Below are positions 46,682 to 59,017 of a stretch of DNA of 64,000 bases, one piece after another. Under the pieces are notes generated by a model that was given only the letters and a program-made list of their open reading frames with translations, did not search any database and was not told where the DNA came from. The position numbers and the translations under genes are program-made. The stretch comes from Ectobius pallidus (taxonomy: Eukaryota; Arthropoda; Insecta; Blattodea; Ectobiidae), in contig CAXKWD010000009.1 in assembly GCA_964059195.1 (NCBI GenBank), forward strand, positions 151,788,778 through 151,852,777, given 5' to 3'. Position 1 is the stretch's first letter. Every line of letters starts with the position of its first letter.

Positions 46682-47869
46682 CAGTGCACGCCGCTTATTG
46701 TGATCACTTGAGGATGCAGCTAATCTGATAATTAGGGAGCGGATTTCTATGACCTAAAAAATAGGATATATGCATGCATTTATGATTTAAAAAAAAACAT
46801 TAAAATATGACAAATAAAATTTAAAATATGACTTTACCACTTACACATTGTGTATATTTTTTTAAGTTTCATTACAATTTATTTTATTAAAATATAGTGC
46901 TAATTATTTAAAATTTCTGTACATTCTCAAAAAGTATCGTTATAATGCAAAATTTACACAATATGAAAAGAAACTTCAAAATGTATTTAATATGCACACA
47001 AATATGCCAAAAATATGACCTAAATATGCATATCCGTACTAAATATGCTACAATAGTTGAAAATGTCCTAAATATGCAGTTATATGCAAAATAAAAGCAG
47101 TTTCATATTCACCAGGATGCTTGGAATCGGGTTTAAATTAGTCGGAAACCTGAAATAATCCAAAGGGGAAAAATATGACTTGTCATAGAAATCCGCCCTC
47201 TACTGATAATATTAACCGAATGATAACAGTAGCCGAATGAATTAATTGAAGATTATTTATTCATACATAACATAATACATCACAAAACAGAATTTAAAAT
47301 ACTTATTCATAAAATAATACTTAACTGTAAATCATCGAACCACTCATAGGCTAATACAGTAATAGACTGCAAGGAATGGTTAGGAGCCCATTAACCAATA
47401 CAATTACGAGTGCTTTTGGAAGTCTATACTGATCTGTGGTGAATATCTAACGCCTGTCTGTTCAAGTCTTTTCATTTTACACTAGCCATCACTGCATGTC
47501 AACATTGTTATAGTGATAAATCAAAAGCTGCAGCTTAACTGAGGGGTGAAACATGTTTTATTGCTTAAAAGAGAAAGTTAGGTACTACCATCCCCTTGAA
47601 CTGGTCATCCTGTGAGCTGGGAACTGTATTGTTACCTCCAATACATCACAGTATAGTCGAGTTAGAAACGAAACCCTTAAAAACGAAATTGTGAATAACT
47701 TACAGTCCTTGGAATTAAAGCCGCAAAAAGGAAAATGTGATAACATAAACTGAATCTTTGATCACAATAAACAGCACTTTTTTCAGGGCATTAGTATTAA
47801 TCCACAGGACTATATAAAAATGACCCGATTGATAACATTATCCGCAATTGCAATAAGCGGCGTTCACTG
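46682..47869. mobile_element. TA-flanked pogo/Tigger-like element with nested hAT MITE
   Basis: Ends CAGTGCACGCCGCTTATTG and ...CAATAAGCGGCGTTCACTG, bordered by TA (46680-46681, 47870-47871). No transposase remains. Confidence 0.75.
46733..47202. mobile_element. hAT-type MITE, nested
   Basis: Ends TAGGGAGCGGATTTCTATGA and a slightly diverged mirror. Perfect 8-bp TSD CTGATAAT at 46725-46732 and 47203-47210. Interior 'aaatatgacctaaatatgc' repeats. Confidence 0.85.
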
Positions 47870-47871
47870 TA

Positions 47872-48478
47872 ATCAATTAGGTCTTCGATCTAACTTGTCT
47901 ACAGATGATGCAATTTTTTTGCAGTTGCCACGAAACTTACAACTAATTAGATTCTGGAAACAAGTGTAGATTGTAAAAAGGCTTTTAACACTGCAGCTCA
48001 ATTATATTCTGTTGGCGATAGGGGAAATGTTTTAAATTCATTTCGGTCGTACCTCAGGGGACATGCATCGTTTTTGTACAGCAACTCTAATTGATAAAAT
48101 ATGGATTGAGTTGAATTTTACAGTGAATAAATATGACAAAACTTGGGTTAATTTCACACATCAAAAAGGCTACAATTTCTTCGTGTTAGCATTAAGGTGC
48201 AGGCCTATACTTCAACAACGTCTCCCTGACCTGCATATCTATATTGAAAATGCATTATCTAAAATCAATTCCCACCAACGTCTGTACACATAAAGTTATT
48301 TTGAATTCAAATAAGTATTTTTTTCTATATTATTCGATCCATCACAAACCAATAGTCCAATAATGCCAATAGTCCTTAGTATAATCTGACTCATTTGTTT
48401 AAAATATTCATTGCTTAATTTCATTTCATCCTTCAATATTCATGAATAAATTAATATAATACAGATACACCGTTTGTT
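47872..48478. other. Gene-free stretch
   Basis: A 76-codon frame at 48063-48293 resembles nothing I know; adjacent text (47950-48060) has LINE-like phrasing but is too decayed to call. Confidence 0.35.
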
Positions 48479-48890
48479 ATTTATTAAGTGCCAAAATGGT
48501 ACTTTATGAGATTGTGTGGGGGACGGGAAAATGTCTGTCTGTTTGTACGCATGATAAATCAATTACGCTTTATAATATATAATATATGAAACTTGGTATA
48601 CGCATTTATAACGTCCATGGGAAGAAGCCTATTGATATTGGACCAAATCGGTTGACCCGTACCGGAGTAATGCGCAATTTACTGCCTATTTTATGGTAAT
48701 ATATTAGAAAGGATTTATCAAATGGAAATCACTTATCATGACTACATATTGTTTTAGAATCTCCATATACGGCTTTGGAAATTGCAATACAGTTAGCTAT
48801 GACAAATAACACTATTCCTTTACATATGCTTATCAAACTAGATCGTTAAACCGAGCAAGGTGGCGAGGTGGACTCACATTCTGGAGGTCC
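48479..48890 (+). repeat. Repeat W with SINE-like 3' neighbour
   Basis: Nearly colinear with 10690-11130, including the terminal 'ccgagcaaggtggcgaggtgg' block. Confidence 0.7.
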
Positions 48891-49059
48891 ACTAATTTTT
48901 GTATTTTTATGTGAGTGTGCGATTGTCAAGATATCACAAATCTGTATAGTTCTACTCATGCTGGACAATTTAAAGCTGATTAAAAACTTGACCATTGTTT
49001 TTCCTGAAGCTCTACTTAATAATAATGTATATGGAGCTTACCTCGGAAATCAATAAAAA

Positions 49060-49810
49060 AAAAGAGTGCGTGGAACGCCACGCGACAGAAGTAAAACTTT
49101 ATTTTATTTTTTCAATTTTTTATTATTGTATTTTTTTCAATTTTGCATTGTTGGACTTTTTAATATTGGGTTTTTGGACTTTTTTAATTTTGGATTTTGG
49201 ACTTTTTAATTTTGGATCTTTTAATTTTTAACTTAGGAATTTTTAAATTTTCGAGCTTTGAATTGTTTATTTTTTATTTTTTAAATTTTTATTTTATTAT
49301 TTATTAAATTTTGGATTTTTGGATGTTATAATTTTTAATTTTGTTTTTTAAATTTTGGAAATTTGTATTTTTAATTTTTAATTTTTTTTATTTTGAATCT
49401 TTGAATTTTTTATTTTGGATTTTTTTAAATTTTGATTCTTTGAATTTCTTATTTTTTTGGATTTTTTTAATTTTGTATTTTAGTTTTTTTAAATTTTGGA
49501 TTTTTAGATATTTTCAATTTTGGTATTTTCGATTTTTTAATTTTAAATTTTTAAATTTTGGAAATTATTATTTATTAACTTTTGGATTTTTGGATGTTTT
49601 AATTTTTAATGTTGTTTTTTTTTTAATTTTGGAAATTTGTATTTTTTAATTTTGGATTTGCGCGGTAATGGACCTCCGGGTTCCATAAAATAGATAATAT
49701 ACCTTTAGATTGCTTAGGAATTGTCTATTGCCATTGAGGAAGTAGTGTCTGAAAAATTTCCTTTGATTACTCCTAATCATTGAGTTGATTGTTTTCTGTG
49801 CAGTCCGCAC
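49060..49810 (+). repeat. Element with a long T-rich degenerate array
   Basis: From 'gtggaacgccacgcgacaga' through about 570 bp of irregular 'ttttggatttttaattt' units to a LINE-like 'ggacctccgggttcca' segment and a 'ttttctgtgcagtccgcacc' end. It is the longer, inverted counterpart of 17090-17305. Frames through it are Phe/Leu-rich low complexity, not genes. Confidence 0.65.
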
Positions 49811-51390
49811 CGAAACAAGTAAGTAATTTTGAGTGTGACTGATTTCGTGACTGATTTCGTGACGGTTTTAGTGTGATTGATTTTCCGGAATTACCCTCTA
49901 CCGCCACTAAAGAAGTTTTACTTCAAAAAATTATTTTCTACATGTCATAATTGCAATTATCACTAATTAAACGAAAGCATACTGGCACTCTGTTATATCA
50001 GTTTACCATGTTTTTATTATTTTCATCATCATCATCATTATCATTACATTTAATCAGTCCAAAAATCGTCATTAAAAGACAAAATGTCTAATGCCAGTTA
50101 AGATATCCCGACATCTGGTAGCTTTATTCTTGTGTCTGACGCGTTTGTTTGTGTCTCGTAACATAAGCAAATTATATCACCAAGTGTGTGTGCCGAGAAG
50201 TTACATGATCTGTTTGTAAATGGGTATTTTTATTTTTAAAAACTTCCCTGAAAATTGAAATATCATACATAAGGCATATTGTAATTAATTGTGTTTTATC
50301 TTTTAACACTGAAACGACAATTAATTTTCATTGCCAAATAATGTTGTGTATCAATTTAGGCTACATTTAGGCCTAAATAAAACATAAACTTTGCAATATT
50401 AATGTAGGCTGTTAGGCCACCGAAATCAGCCTTTTTAAATTTCTTACAAAAAGATGAGGCTCCTATAAAATACAAATATGCATTTAAGAGGTAAAGCATC
50501 ATAAACATAAGTTTATGCAAGCATGTATTGAATTTAATACTATTATGCGTATAACTACCCTTCAGATAATTTTTACGAAAAATGTTTCAATTATAATTTT
50601 AGGTGTTAGTATACGCATCTTGTCAACCAAGTACAAAATCAGTAGATCCTTTCTCAAGAAAATTAGCGTCAAGTTGCACTAAATGTAAGAGAAAGACGCG
50701 CTACATCTAACCTTAATATCAAACAGAAATCCTAATCTGGTTAACTTTCAGTTTTTGTAGTAATTCATTAGAAATAGTGAAAGGTATCATATCAAAAGTT
50801 TTTCACTGCGGCTTATCAATTTGCATGCTGTTAAGTTTTAACGAATATCTTGCGTAAAATATTTAATTTAAATGTTAACTTTTAAAGTCGAACACAATGC
50901 TTGGTTTCGATGTCTCGATCCAAAGCCCCCTAGGTAATTCATTAAATGAACAGTTCATAACAACGAAACAAATGCGAAATGCCAAGGAATATAATGAACT
51001 TTGAAGTAGAAATACAGCAACCATCAAATAAACCCAAAAAGTAGAAATTATTAAAATTTTAATTTCAATTTAAAATAAATTTACAAATGAAATGCGGTAT
51101 TATTATTTTTTTATTTTTAACAATCGTCCTCTACATCCAGAGGCTGCCAATTTGACAAAGAAGAAGAGAACCGTAAAGTATGTTTTAAATAAATTTGAAT
51201 TGGTAACACCTCTGTGGTCGCCATGCTCATGTAAACTTCAAAGTACGGCCGTGCTAAAGCTATAACCTACGTTTTATTGCCTTGCATACGAAAGAATTGT
51301 TTTCCCCGAAGGAGCAGATACAGTTCAGAAATGGATATAAATACATTAAATAAAAATACAATCAAGTACGTTCATTTACAATAATAAAAG
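49811..51390. other. AT-rich gene-free stretch
   Basis: Contains at 50905-51005 an inverted copy of the repeat near 26055-26165. Nothing else supportable. Confidence 0.4.
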
Positions 51391-51394
51391 CTAC

Positions 51395-51800
51395 GTTTAC
51401 AGCAACAGCTGGAATTCATTGCCTAGCTGCCAAACGACTTCACAGTTCAAGCGTCATTTAATAAATTTAGTATACAATAACATTATTAGGAATTGATGCT
51501 AATTTCAAAAATATTTTGAAAATTTTCATTATTTGTAATAACTAAGAATGTATTTGTTTGGTCTTTTAACTTTTTTTTCATTCCTTTATTTTAGACATTT
51601 GTATTAGTTATTATTCAAGTACTTCATGTTTGAATTTTTGTCTTTGTATTTAATGTACGTTTCTTTTATTCAGGTATATCATTTCTTGTATTTCATTTAT
51701 TTTGATTATTATTATGTATTTCATGTTTTCGCCCTGGCTGAGTGGTAGGGAAGGCCTTGGGGTCTTAAATCCGCCAGGTTAAATAAATAAATAATAATAC
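51395..51800 (+). mobile_element. LINE 3' end (CR1/Jockey-like)
   Basis: Frame at about 51402-51495 reads 'NSWNSLPSCQTTSQFKRHL', the usual extreme C-terminus of these LINEs. About 230 bp later comes the typical 3' end 'gaaggccttggggtcttaaatccgccaggtt' style text and (AAAT)n. Confidence 0.65.
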
Positions 51801-51929
51801 GAAGGGATTTTATTAAGAAGAAAGGAACATGAAAAATAAATGTTTGTATAATAAACTTATTCTGTTAAATTCGTTTAGCTAGTTCAGAGTTGTTTTTAAC
51901 AACGGAATTGATGGGTTTGATACAAAACT

Positions 51930-53565
51930 AGACCTGCAGATGTGAAACGTTTAAAGGATTCGTTTGGTTTCGTCTTGTATCGGATGTATGTTTATGAATG
52001 AAATACATTTATAAATTCCATAGACACTATGGAGGCGTATTTTAAATTTGGAAATACATGATAATTAGGGATGGTAGATTTTAGCAATCGCGATAAATGC
52101 TGTCAAAATAACTAATATTTTGGTTTTGGAGGATATGGAGTCTATTATTGTGTTTTTTTCAATTCGCGATAAAATGCGAAATGCGAGGGTTTCTGCGAAA
52201 TTACATTGTAAGGGTCATTTATGTAAATAATATGACAGGAAATGAAACAAATAATTTTTACAAAGCTGTTAATGAACTCTTTATTACAACTGTGGCTGGT
52301 CAGATGAGTACCATAATTCCTAAGGAAGTGCTCGATATGAAGAGAAGAATTCCATATTCCAAATTAAGTTTCTTATGTGGTTATGGTTAATTTCACAAAC
52401 ATTTGAGACAATTCAGAGGTTGACTGACTGCAAATTTTTTAGCAATGCTAATAAAAAATCTCCACTCCTTGACTTTCCGACAATTCAGATAATCTGGTCA
52501 CCTACCAATAGCGTGGATGTACAACGCTTTTTCAGAAATTACAATTCAATTGTCAAAGATAGCCGAAACAGGTTAAAGGACAGTATTATTGAAATTTCTT
52601 CAATATTAAATTTTTAAAGTGTGTGCTGAATGCTGATTTTAAATGCATGTTAGCAATACATTTATTTTGGCGTGTGTTTTAGTGTTCACAATTTCACCGC
52701 AAGTTTATGTTGTTTTATACCTACTTATACGCTTGGAATTGTTGTAACTGGAAAATCAATCAGATGCATTTGATAAGGCACTAATTTGTAAAACAATTTA
52801 ATTGTCACAGATAGCCGAAACAGGATAAAGGACAGTATTCTTGAAATTTCTTCAATGTTAATTTTTTTATGTGTGTTTGTTGAATACTGATTTTAAATGC
52901 ATGCAGTTTTAAATAAGGCAATTACAAGTTAAGAATCCATGTATTTTGACGTTTTACAATTTCGCTACAAGTTTATGTTGTTTCATGCGTACTTATACGC
53001 TTGGAATTATTGTAACTGTAAAATCAATAAAATGCACTTGATAAGGCACTATTTTGTAAAACCTAATTTTACAATAATAAAATTGTTCATCCCAAATCGC
53101 TACAAATTGCAAAATCTTCATTTTTAGTTGCTAAAATCTACCACTTCTAATGATAATGATAAGTAGATTATTTGTGTACTTGTTTACTAGTATGCTATTT
53201 GTTTGTCCCATCTTAAATTTTCATCGATTACAATATCTAAATGTTCGAGTCAGCAATATGCATTAGTATGGTACAAGGTTGATTTCAAATCTGAATCTAA
53301 CCAGTGCTTGACATTAGAATAATTTTAAGTTAAAAAATCTATAAACATAAGCATTTTTAAATGCTGCTTGTTTTTCCACTAATCCTGCTTCAGAATCGTA
53401 TTAGTAAAATTTGTCTTGACATTAACATTTTCCTAATTTAACATAATATGTTATTAACTTATAGTAATATAAATTCAAGCTTTAGATTAAAAGTACATCC
53501 CTCTAAGCGAGACGAAACCAAACAAATTTTTTAATTTAACCTAAACATTTCACATCTGCGGGTCT
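51930..53565. mobile_element. Inverted-repeat pair enclosing a hAT relic
   Basis: 'gacctgcagatgtgaaacg' with 'gtttggtttcgtctt' on the left (51930-51990) is mirrored at 53500-53565 ('gacgaaaccaaac', 'cacatctgcgggtc'). Probably the ends of an older element into which 52066-53149 inserted. True ends not resolved. Confidence 0.45.
52066..53149. mobile_element. hAT transposon relic with decayed transposase
   Basis: Ends TAGGGATGGTAGATTTTAGC and a mirrored ...GCTAAAATCTACCACTTCTA. Perfect TSD ATGATAAT at 52058-52065 and 53150-53157. Plus frames 52148-52390 and 52375-52617 encode pieces of a hAT transposase C-terminus ('SPTNSVDVQRFFRNYNSI'). A stretch of about 250 bp starting at 52546 is repeated from 52799. 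Confidence 0.75.
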
Positions 53566-53751
53566 ACATTATTCAATTCCAATATTAAAAATAACCCTGG
53601 ATTAATTAATCTGAAATTTAAGAAAATATTGAAGTTTATTACATAAATATTTATTTTTTCTCTTTCCTTTTTAAAAGTTAGTTCCTATTTCTCCTGTGGA
53701 CGTGTGTATTGTGTTAGAATTAACATGTGATTTACTCCTACCTACTTCTAA

Positions 53752-53784
<33 letters not shown>

Positions 53785-53882
53785 TGTTGTATTGGTACCT
53801 GTAACTCTAGAATTAAGTATACCAACTATTAGGCTGTAAGATAGAAAATAATAATAACAATCAATAAGTTTGATAAGCCTAC

Positions 53883-53990
53883 CTGTTGCTGTGTCTTCTC
53901 TGGGTCTCGGAGGCGGACGGACGCCCTCACATTCCACCCGCGAGTTGAAAAGAATCATCCCTCAATCTCGTGACGTCATGCCATGCGCGG
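53883..53990 (-). promoter_or_regulatory. Possible promoter and 5'UTR exon upstream of the Tdc2-like gene
   Basis: A GC-rich island in AT-rich DNA. On the minus strand it has a CRE-like TGACGTCA (53971-53978) and ends in a good donor ACAG|GTAGGC (53883/53882). It lies 9.7 kb upstream of the Tdc2-like ATG, and a CTACAG acceptor sits about 12 nt before that ATG. Linkage is inference. Confidence 0.3.
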
Positions 53991-54659
53991 GCATTTTCAT
54001 ATGTCTCATACAAAAAAACAACTATAACAATGCCACGGGTTCTAGGTGAAATTAACGCATCTACAATAGAAAACAGCTATACAACATATATAATTAACTG
54101 AATTACGCTTACTTCTGCTCAAAATCAGCTTGGGAGTTATTTCATGTATTGTTAACAGACAACCGACACATTTATTGCCTTTTAGTAACATTTCTGAAAT
54201 GACGTTTTCATATTTTCTGCTTCAGTGTGATCATTAGCTTACACAAAACGTTCTAGAAACAGAACTATAACAGTGTCTTGGGCTCTAGTTGAAATTAACG
54301 CATGGACTCAGATGTGTTTAAATAAAATCAGGTAAACTGATGTAAAATAGTGCCAGTATGTTTTTGTTTAATCAGTTATGACTGCAATTATGATATGCAG
54401 AATATGTTTCTTTTTTTTAAATTGATTTCCAAGTTAAGCTCCAGATTTATTCATTAAGCAGGACTTACGGAAGAAGAAAGGTCTACCATCTCGGCCACCT
54501 GGGTCATTTTAACGGTCTAGTTGGATAAGCGCATGTAAAACAATAGTGTTTTTTGTCATAGCTACCTGTATTTTAATTTCCAAGGCCTTATAAGATCACA
54601 GTAAAACAATAGGCTATGTTGTCAAGATAACTGATTTTCATTTTTTTTATAAATTCTTT

Positions 54660-55236
54660 CGAATACGTATATTGCCATAAAATAGGCACTAAATTGAGCA
54701 TTACTCCGAAACAGATCAACCGATTTTATCCATTATGAATAGACGTCTTCCCATGGACATTGTAAATGGGTATACCAAGTTTCATAAAAATCCGGTAAAG
54801 CGTATTTGAGTTACCGCGTCTTTAAAATATACACTAAATTGGGTTTTACTCCGGTACCGGTCAACAGATTAGGTTCAAATTCAATAGGGCACTTCTCATG
54901 GACGTCATAAATGGGTATACCAAGTTCCATGAAAATCCGTTACAGCGTATTTGAGTGATGGCGCCTTTCTATGAGAAAGGCGCCATAATCTATTAAAATA
55001 GGCACTAAATTGGGCATTACTCCGGTACCGGTGAACCGATTTGGTTCAATATCAATAGGGTTCTTCCCATCGACATTATGAATGTTTATACCAAGTTTCA
55101 TGAAAATCCGAAAAAGCGTACTTGAGTTATGGTGCGTACAGACGCACGGACAGACAGACAGACAGACAGACGGACAGACATTTTTTCGTCCCCCACACAA
55201 TCTCATAAAGTACCATACTGGCACTTAATAAAGCTA
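54660..55236 (-). repeat. Repeat W, three tandem partial units
   Basis: Three successive blocks (about 54670, 54830 and 54990) repeat 'aggcactaaattg(a/g)g.attactccg' and 'cataaa..gtataccaagtt..catgaaaatcc', ending in the 'acaatctcataaagtaccat' end. Confidence 0.65.
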
Positions 55237-55491
55237 TACTATACTTACTTGTGTCACAGCTACATTGCCTTATAATAGTGTAGAATGGTATTCACTATCT
55301 CATGACTACGTCCTAAGATATTTTGAAAATGTCCAAATTTTTAAAAACTATATTTTTGGGAACAACAGACTGATAATTAATTAGAAATATGGCGTTTCTG
55401 GAAATGTATAGAAATTTATAAAAAGTGCTTAGAAGTTAAAATTATGATTCCGAACAGTTATTCTTTGTGTACTATAGTGCGTATCAGTGGG

Positions 55492-55492
<1 letters not shown>

Positions 55493-55552
<60 letters not shown>
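55493..55552. repeat. (ATT)n microsatellite, 60 bp
   Basis: Twenty units at the 3' tail position of the adjoining reverse-strand SINE S3. It probably grew from the SINE tail. Confidence 0.9.
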
Positions 55553-55553
<1 letters not shown>

Positions 55554-55830
55554 CAGTTGTATTTACACTCCTTTCAGCTTCGAGGCAATATAAGGCGTTC
55601 AGAATCTGTATCTACACAATAGGCCATGCAACTATTGATCGACAGTTGTTTTCTATTGTTGATGTACTTTATATCAGTAAATTTCAACTGATATTAATTG
55701 AAATGGATATGATACATGATGAAATAGCGAGGATGATTCATGCAATTCGACATTTGCCTTTACGACTGGGGAAGCCATGAAAAACCGAAATCAAATTGGC
55801 CGACCACGGGATTTGAACCTAGAACCTTAT
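55553..55830 (-). mobile_element. SINE S3, reverse strand
   Basis: Complete body, with the head at right ('ggccgaccacgggatttgaacc'). Confidence 0.75.
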
Positions 55831-56054
55831 TGTTTTAGTTATTATTGAGCTGTCACTTAATGTGAAGAAGTTGTATTTATCTGTGTGTAAGTACATAAAG
55901 CTATACACAAAGAGCTAAGCCACTCATTTCGTACACAAGTTGAGATACTGGAATATATTAGCAGACTTTTCTTGTGGGTTTAGAATTGCAGCATGTTTTT
56001 GTCTTGATTTCTTCGTAAGTATGTGTTTAATAAATTGTCATGTAGTATTGTAGG

Positions 56055-56325
56055 GGCGGTACGACGTAGCGTAGTGGTTGAGGCGCTGCGCTAAAAGCCG
56101 GAAGGTCGCGGGTTCGATTCCCGATGAAGTCATTGAGATTTTTCAATTGTCCTAATCCTTCTGGTGGCACTATGGCCCTGGGGTCGACTCAGCCTCCAAC
56201 AGAAATGAGTACCAGGAGCATTCCTGGGGGTAAAGGCGGCCGGTGCGTAAGGCTCACAACCAAAATCTGGGATCCTCAACCTCCTGGAACCCTCTGGACC
56301 TCCATGGCCTGTATCGGGATCACTT
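56055..56325 (+). mobile_element. SINE S2, full length with TSD
   Basis: The head has an A-box-like 'tagcgtagtggttgaggcg' and B box 'gggttcgattccc'. TSD TAGTATTGTAGG at 56043-56054 and 56326-56337. Best S2 reference copy in the window. Confidence 0.9.
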
Positions 56326-56339
56326 TAGTATTGTAGGCT

Positions 56340-57300
56340 GCTGTATAACATGTAGAACATGTGGTGCGTCTCTAAGTTATTAACTTGTTGATCAAATCTC
56401 CTCCAGGATCCTCCAACTTCCTCAATTTTAAATTAAGTTTTCAGTTTCCAAAATCGCAAATGAAGACATGCCAGTGTTTTTCTAGAAACTTGAAGTTTGA
56501 CACACTAAATCATAAATAGAAGTAAAATTTTAAAATTAAATGTTAATATCAACTTTCTTTTTAGATGCTAATTAATTTAATTGATTTTTCTGAAATGAGA
56601 ATTACAACACATCTCCTCTCAACCTGAGTCTCAACATAAGATTCTCTTTACGAATTTACTGATGGATTTTTGTGTTGTTCATACTATAAAAAACCGAAAA
56701 ATGAAAAGATAAAATATTCGTGTGATTATTAAGTAACATTGTGAAGACTGCATACATACAGTACGTGAAACGTCTTGTATCTGCTGGCTAAATCTCCATA
56801 TGTTACTATTTCTTATCATATTTTCAGTATGTATACCCGCTATATAGCTGTAACATAACACTGCGTGTCTAGGGACATAGGCACTCTCTATTCAGTATCA
56901 AGAATGAAATAAGCCTACTTCATTCACGTTGAGAACTGGACTACACATGTTCGTATCGATGCAAGGATTACATGTTGTTTGTTGTTTGGATTTCAGTTGG
57001 AAACATGGAAATTGATATTTTCAACTTGAAGAGATATATCCAATGGAATAAGGAAAACATATTCTTGCCAGTAGTTAACTATTTGCAATAGAAACTTTAT
57101 TTTAATAAGGTCTACACTATCCTGAATATTAATTTTAGCCTAGCATAGAATGTCTTAATACAACAAACTTATTTATACTTTCCCGCAATTAACACATATT
57201 TACATCTGTAATACAGTTTTATACAAACTCAGACTTGCATCAGATTGAATGTGCACTTTCTGCAATACGCCTCTCATTCTGTATCGGAATGTGTTTAACT
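56340..57300. other. AT-rich gene-free stretch
   Basis: Nothing supportable seen. Confidence 0.45.
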
Positions 57301-57319
57301 CTCACACTGTGCATTTCTA

Positions 57320-57436
57320 AAACTAAAATCCCCTGAAGGGACAAGGCCTACCACCCGACCGCTGCGTCATCTACCATAGGATGATGGCAGTATCGGGGGG
57401 CATGTGGTCAGCATGCCGACACCCACGGCCGTTAAT
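57320..57436 (-). mobile_element. SINE S1, 5'-truncated, with TSD
   Basis: 3' half of S1 flanked by the 13-bp TSD CTGTGCATTTCTA (57307-57319 and 57437-57449). Truncation with an intact TSD points to premature end of reverse transcription. Confidence 0.85.
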
Positions 57437-57449
57437 CTGTGCATTTCTA

Positions 57450-58619
57450 CGTCTTCATAATATCCCATGTCTAGTTTTCAACATAAATATACATTCTGAG
57501 GTTCCCTGAACAGCAAATGAAATGTTATAGTAGAGCATTCATTACTTCAGCCCTGAAGAAAGAAAGAAAAGGACATCTTTCTTAAACCGTAGGGCTATTG
57601 TAATAGACAAGGCCAGTCATTGTGTTTAATATCAATTCTTTAACTTCACTTTACATGAAGAAAATGTCATTTATCGACATAACTTTTTAACAGTTTTGAT
57701 GAAATTTTGTACAGGTAGACGCGGAAAAAAGCGGGCCGACTAAAATATCTTAAGTTGCCGATACGAGCCACTGCGCATGCCTAGCGGCATTTACAGGATA
57801 ACTGGGAATGTATTGAAATTTGTTCTAGAGAACATAGACAATCAATAAGGAAATAATTTCGCGTAATTTGCATTGCATGTGAAAAAAAAAGTTTCCGTTA
57901 CATCTCTCACATTTATTTACGTATGACAAGGCTCTGAAATCAGCTACAAGAGTCGGTGGCGTGCTTCTGTAAGGGCAAAAAGTTTACTTAAAATATTTTT
58001 CTCTAAAGATTGTCTGATAGTTAATTGTAAGCCAAGTATTGTTCTATTTCAGAATGTGAAGTGCTTAAGGTAAAAAGTGATATCAGATTAGGTATTTCCC
58101 TATTCCTGTAAGAACAGGAATCGTGTAGCCGCCACATCCTACATTTCTCTTCCGGCCTGGAATTTCCATCTCTAAAACGGAAGTCATTTTTAAGTCAGAT
58201 CTGAGTATTTTAATATGCCTTTATTATCCTTGTTAAAGTCTGGTAATTTTCCCATTTCACAACTACATGTAGAATAACTTATAACTACCCATCAGATGAA
58301 GTACCGCATGTGTTGAGAGGTGTTTTCTATAAAATCAGGAAAATTAAATTGTCTTCTTGTTGCTCTTTGGCTCTGGACCTCAATGAATGGAATTTGAGGT
58401 CGAGTCGAAGGCTCTAATGACTTGAGTTAATTGAGTTGTGAGTTATCTCGGATCTCACTTGATTGCCGTTAAATTAAAAACAAATCTCTCGTGTAGCTCG
58501 TGACTTCCTCAAGTTCACTTTAGTGCAAAAGCTGTCAGTCCCACAAAATACATTTCTCTGGCAATTGTACAGTGCTCTCTTTTAAATATTAAGCTTAGAA
58601 AAACATGATTTAGGGGTTA
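57450..58619. other. Gene-free stretch
   Basis: No gene or element recognised. Confidence 0.4.
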
Positions 58620-58632
58620 AAATACCTTGGAA

Positions 58633-59017
58633 TGCGTTCGCTCCTCTCACGCAGCGAGCCCGGGTTCGAATCCTGGTCGGGACAAGTTACGTAGGTGGGG
58701 TTTTTCCTCAACTGTGAGACAAATGTCAGGTAATTTTAGGCCCTTGTGGTCCCCATTATCATCTTCATCCCATCCTCGCCTTATTCGGTGTGAGTGTGTG
58801 TGTGTGTGTCTCGTCCTATGTGTTCGTGTTGTCTCGGAGGTGGCTCCGCGCATTGGGCTGATCACTCCTCCGTGTCTTTGTCTGGTCAAAAAAGTATGTA
58901 TGTGTTCCAAAGCTAATCCCTCTCCCGACAGATCGCGGCCCTGTAAGGCCCGGGCGGCTTGGGTCGCTTAAACGTCCCTAAAAGGGAGAGGTAAAACTCA
59001 GGTAAAGAGAGAAAGAG
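58633..59017 (+). mobile_element. SINE S4, full length with TSD
   Basis: tRNA-like head with B box 'gggttcgaatcctggtc'. The body includes a (GT)n tract and 'gtaaggcccgggcggcttgg'. TSD AAATACCTTGGAA at 58620-58632 and 59018-59030. Confidence 0.85.

Noticed and set aside
47950..48293. Possible host gene (76-codon frame)
   Set aside because: No motif, no splice context, and the upstream text looks like decayed LINE sequence.
49341..49649. 102-codon Phe/Leu-rich frame that looks like a membrane protein
   Set aside because: Simple translation of a T-rich repeat array.
53671..53958. 95-codon minus-strand open frame
   Set aside because: Contains an Asn run from an ATT microsatellite and runs through a likely splice donor. 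The GC-rich part is better read as a possible 5'UTR exon.
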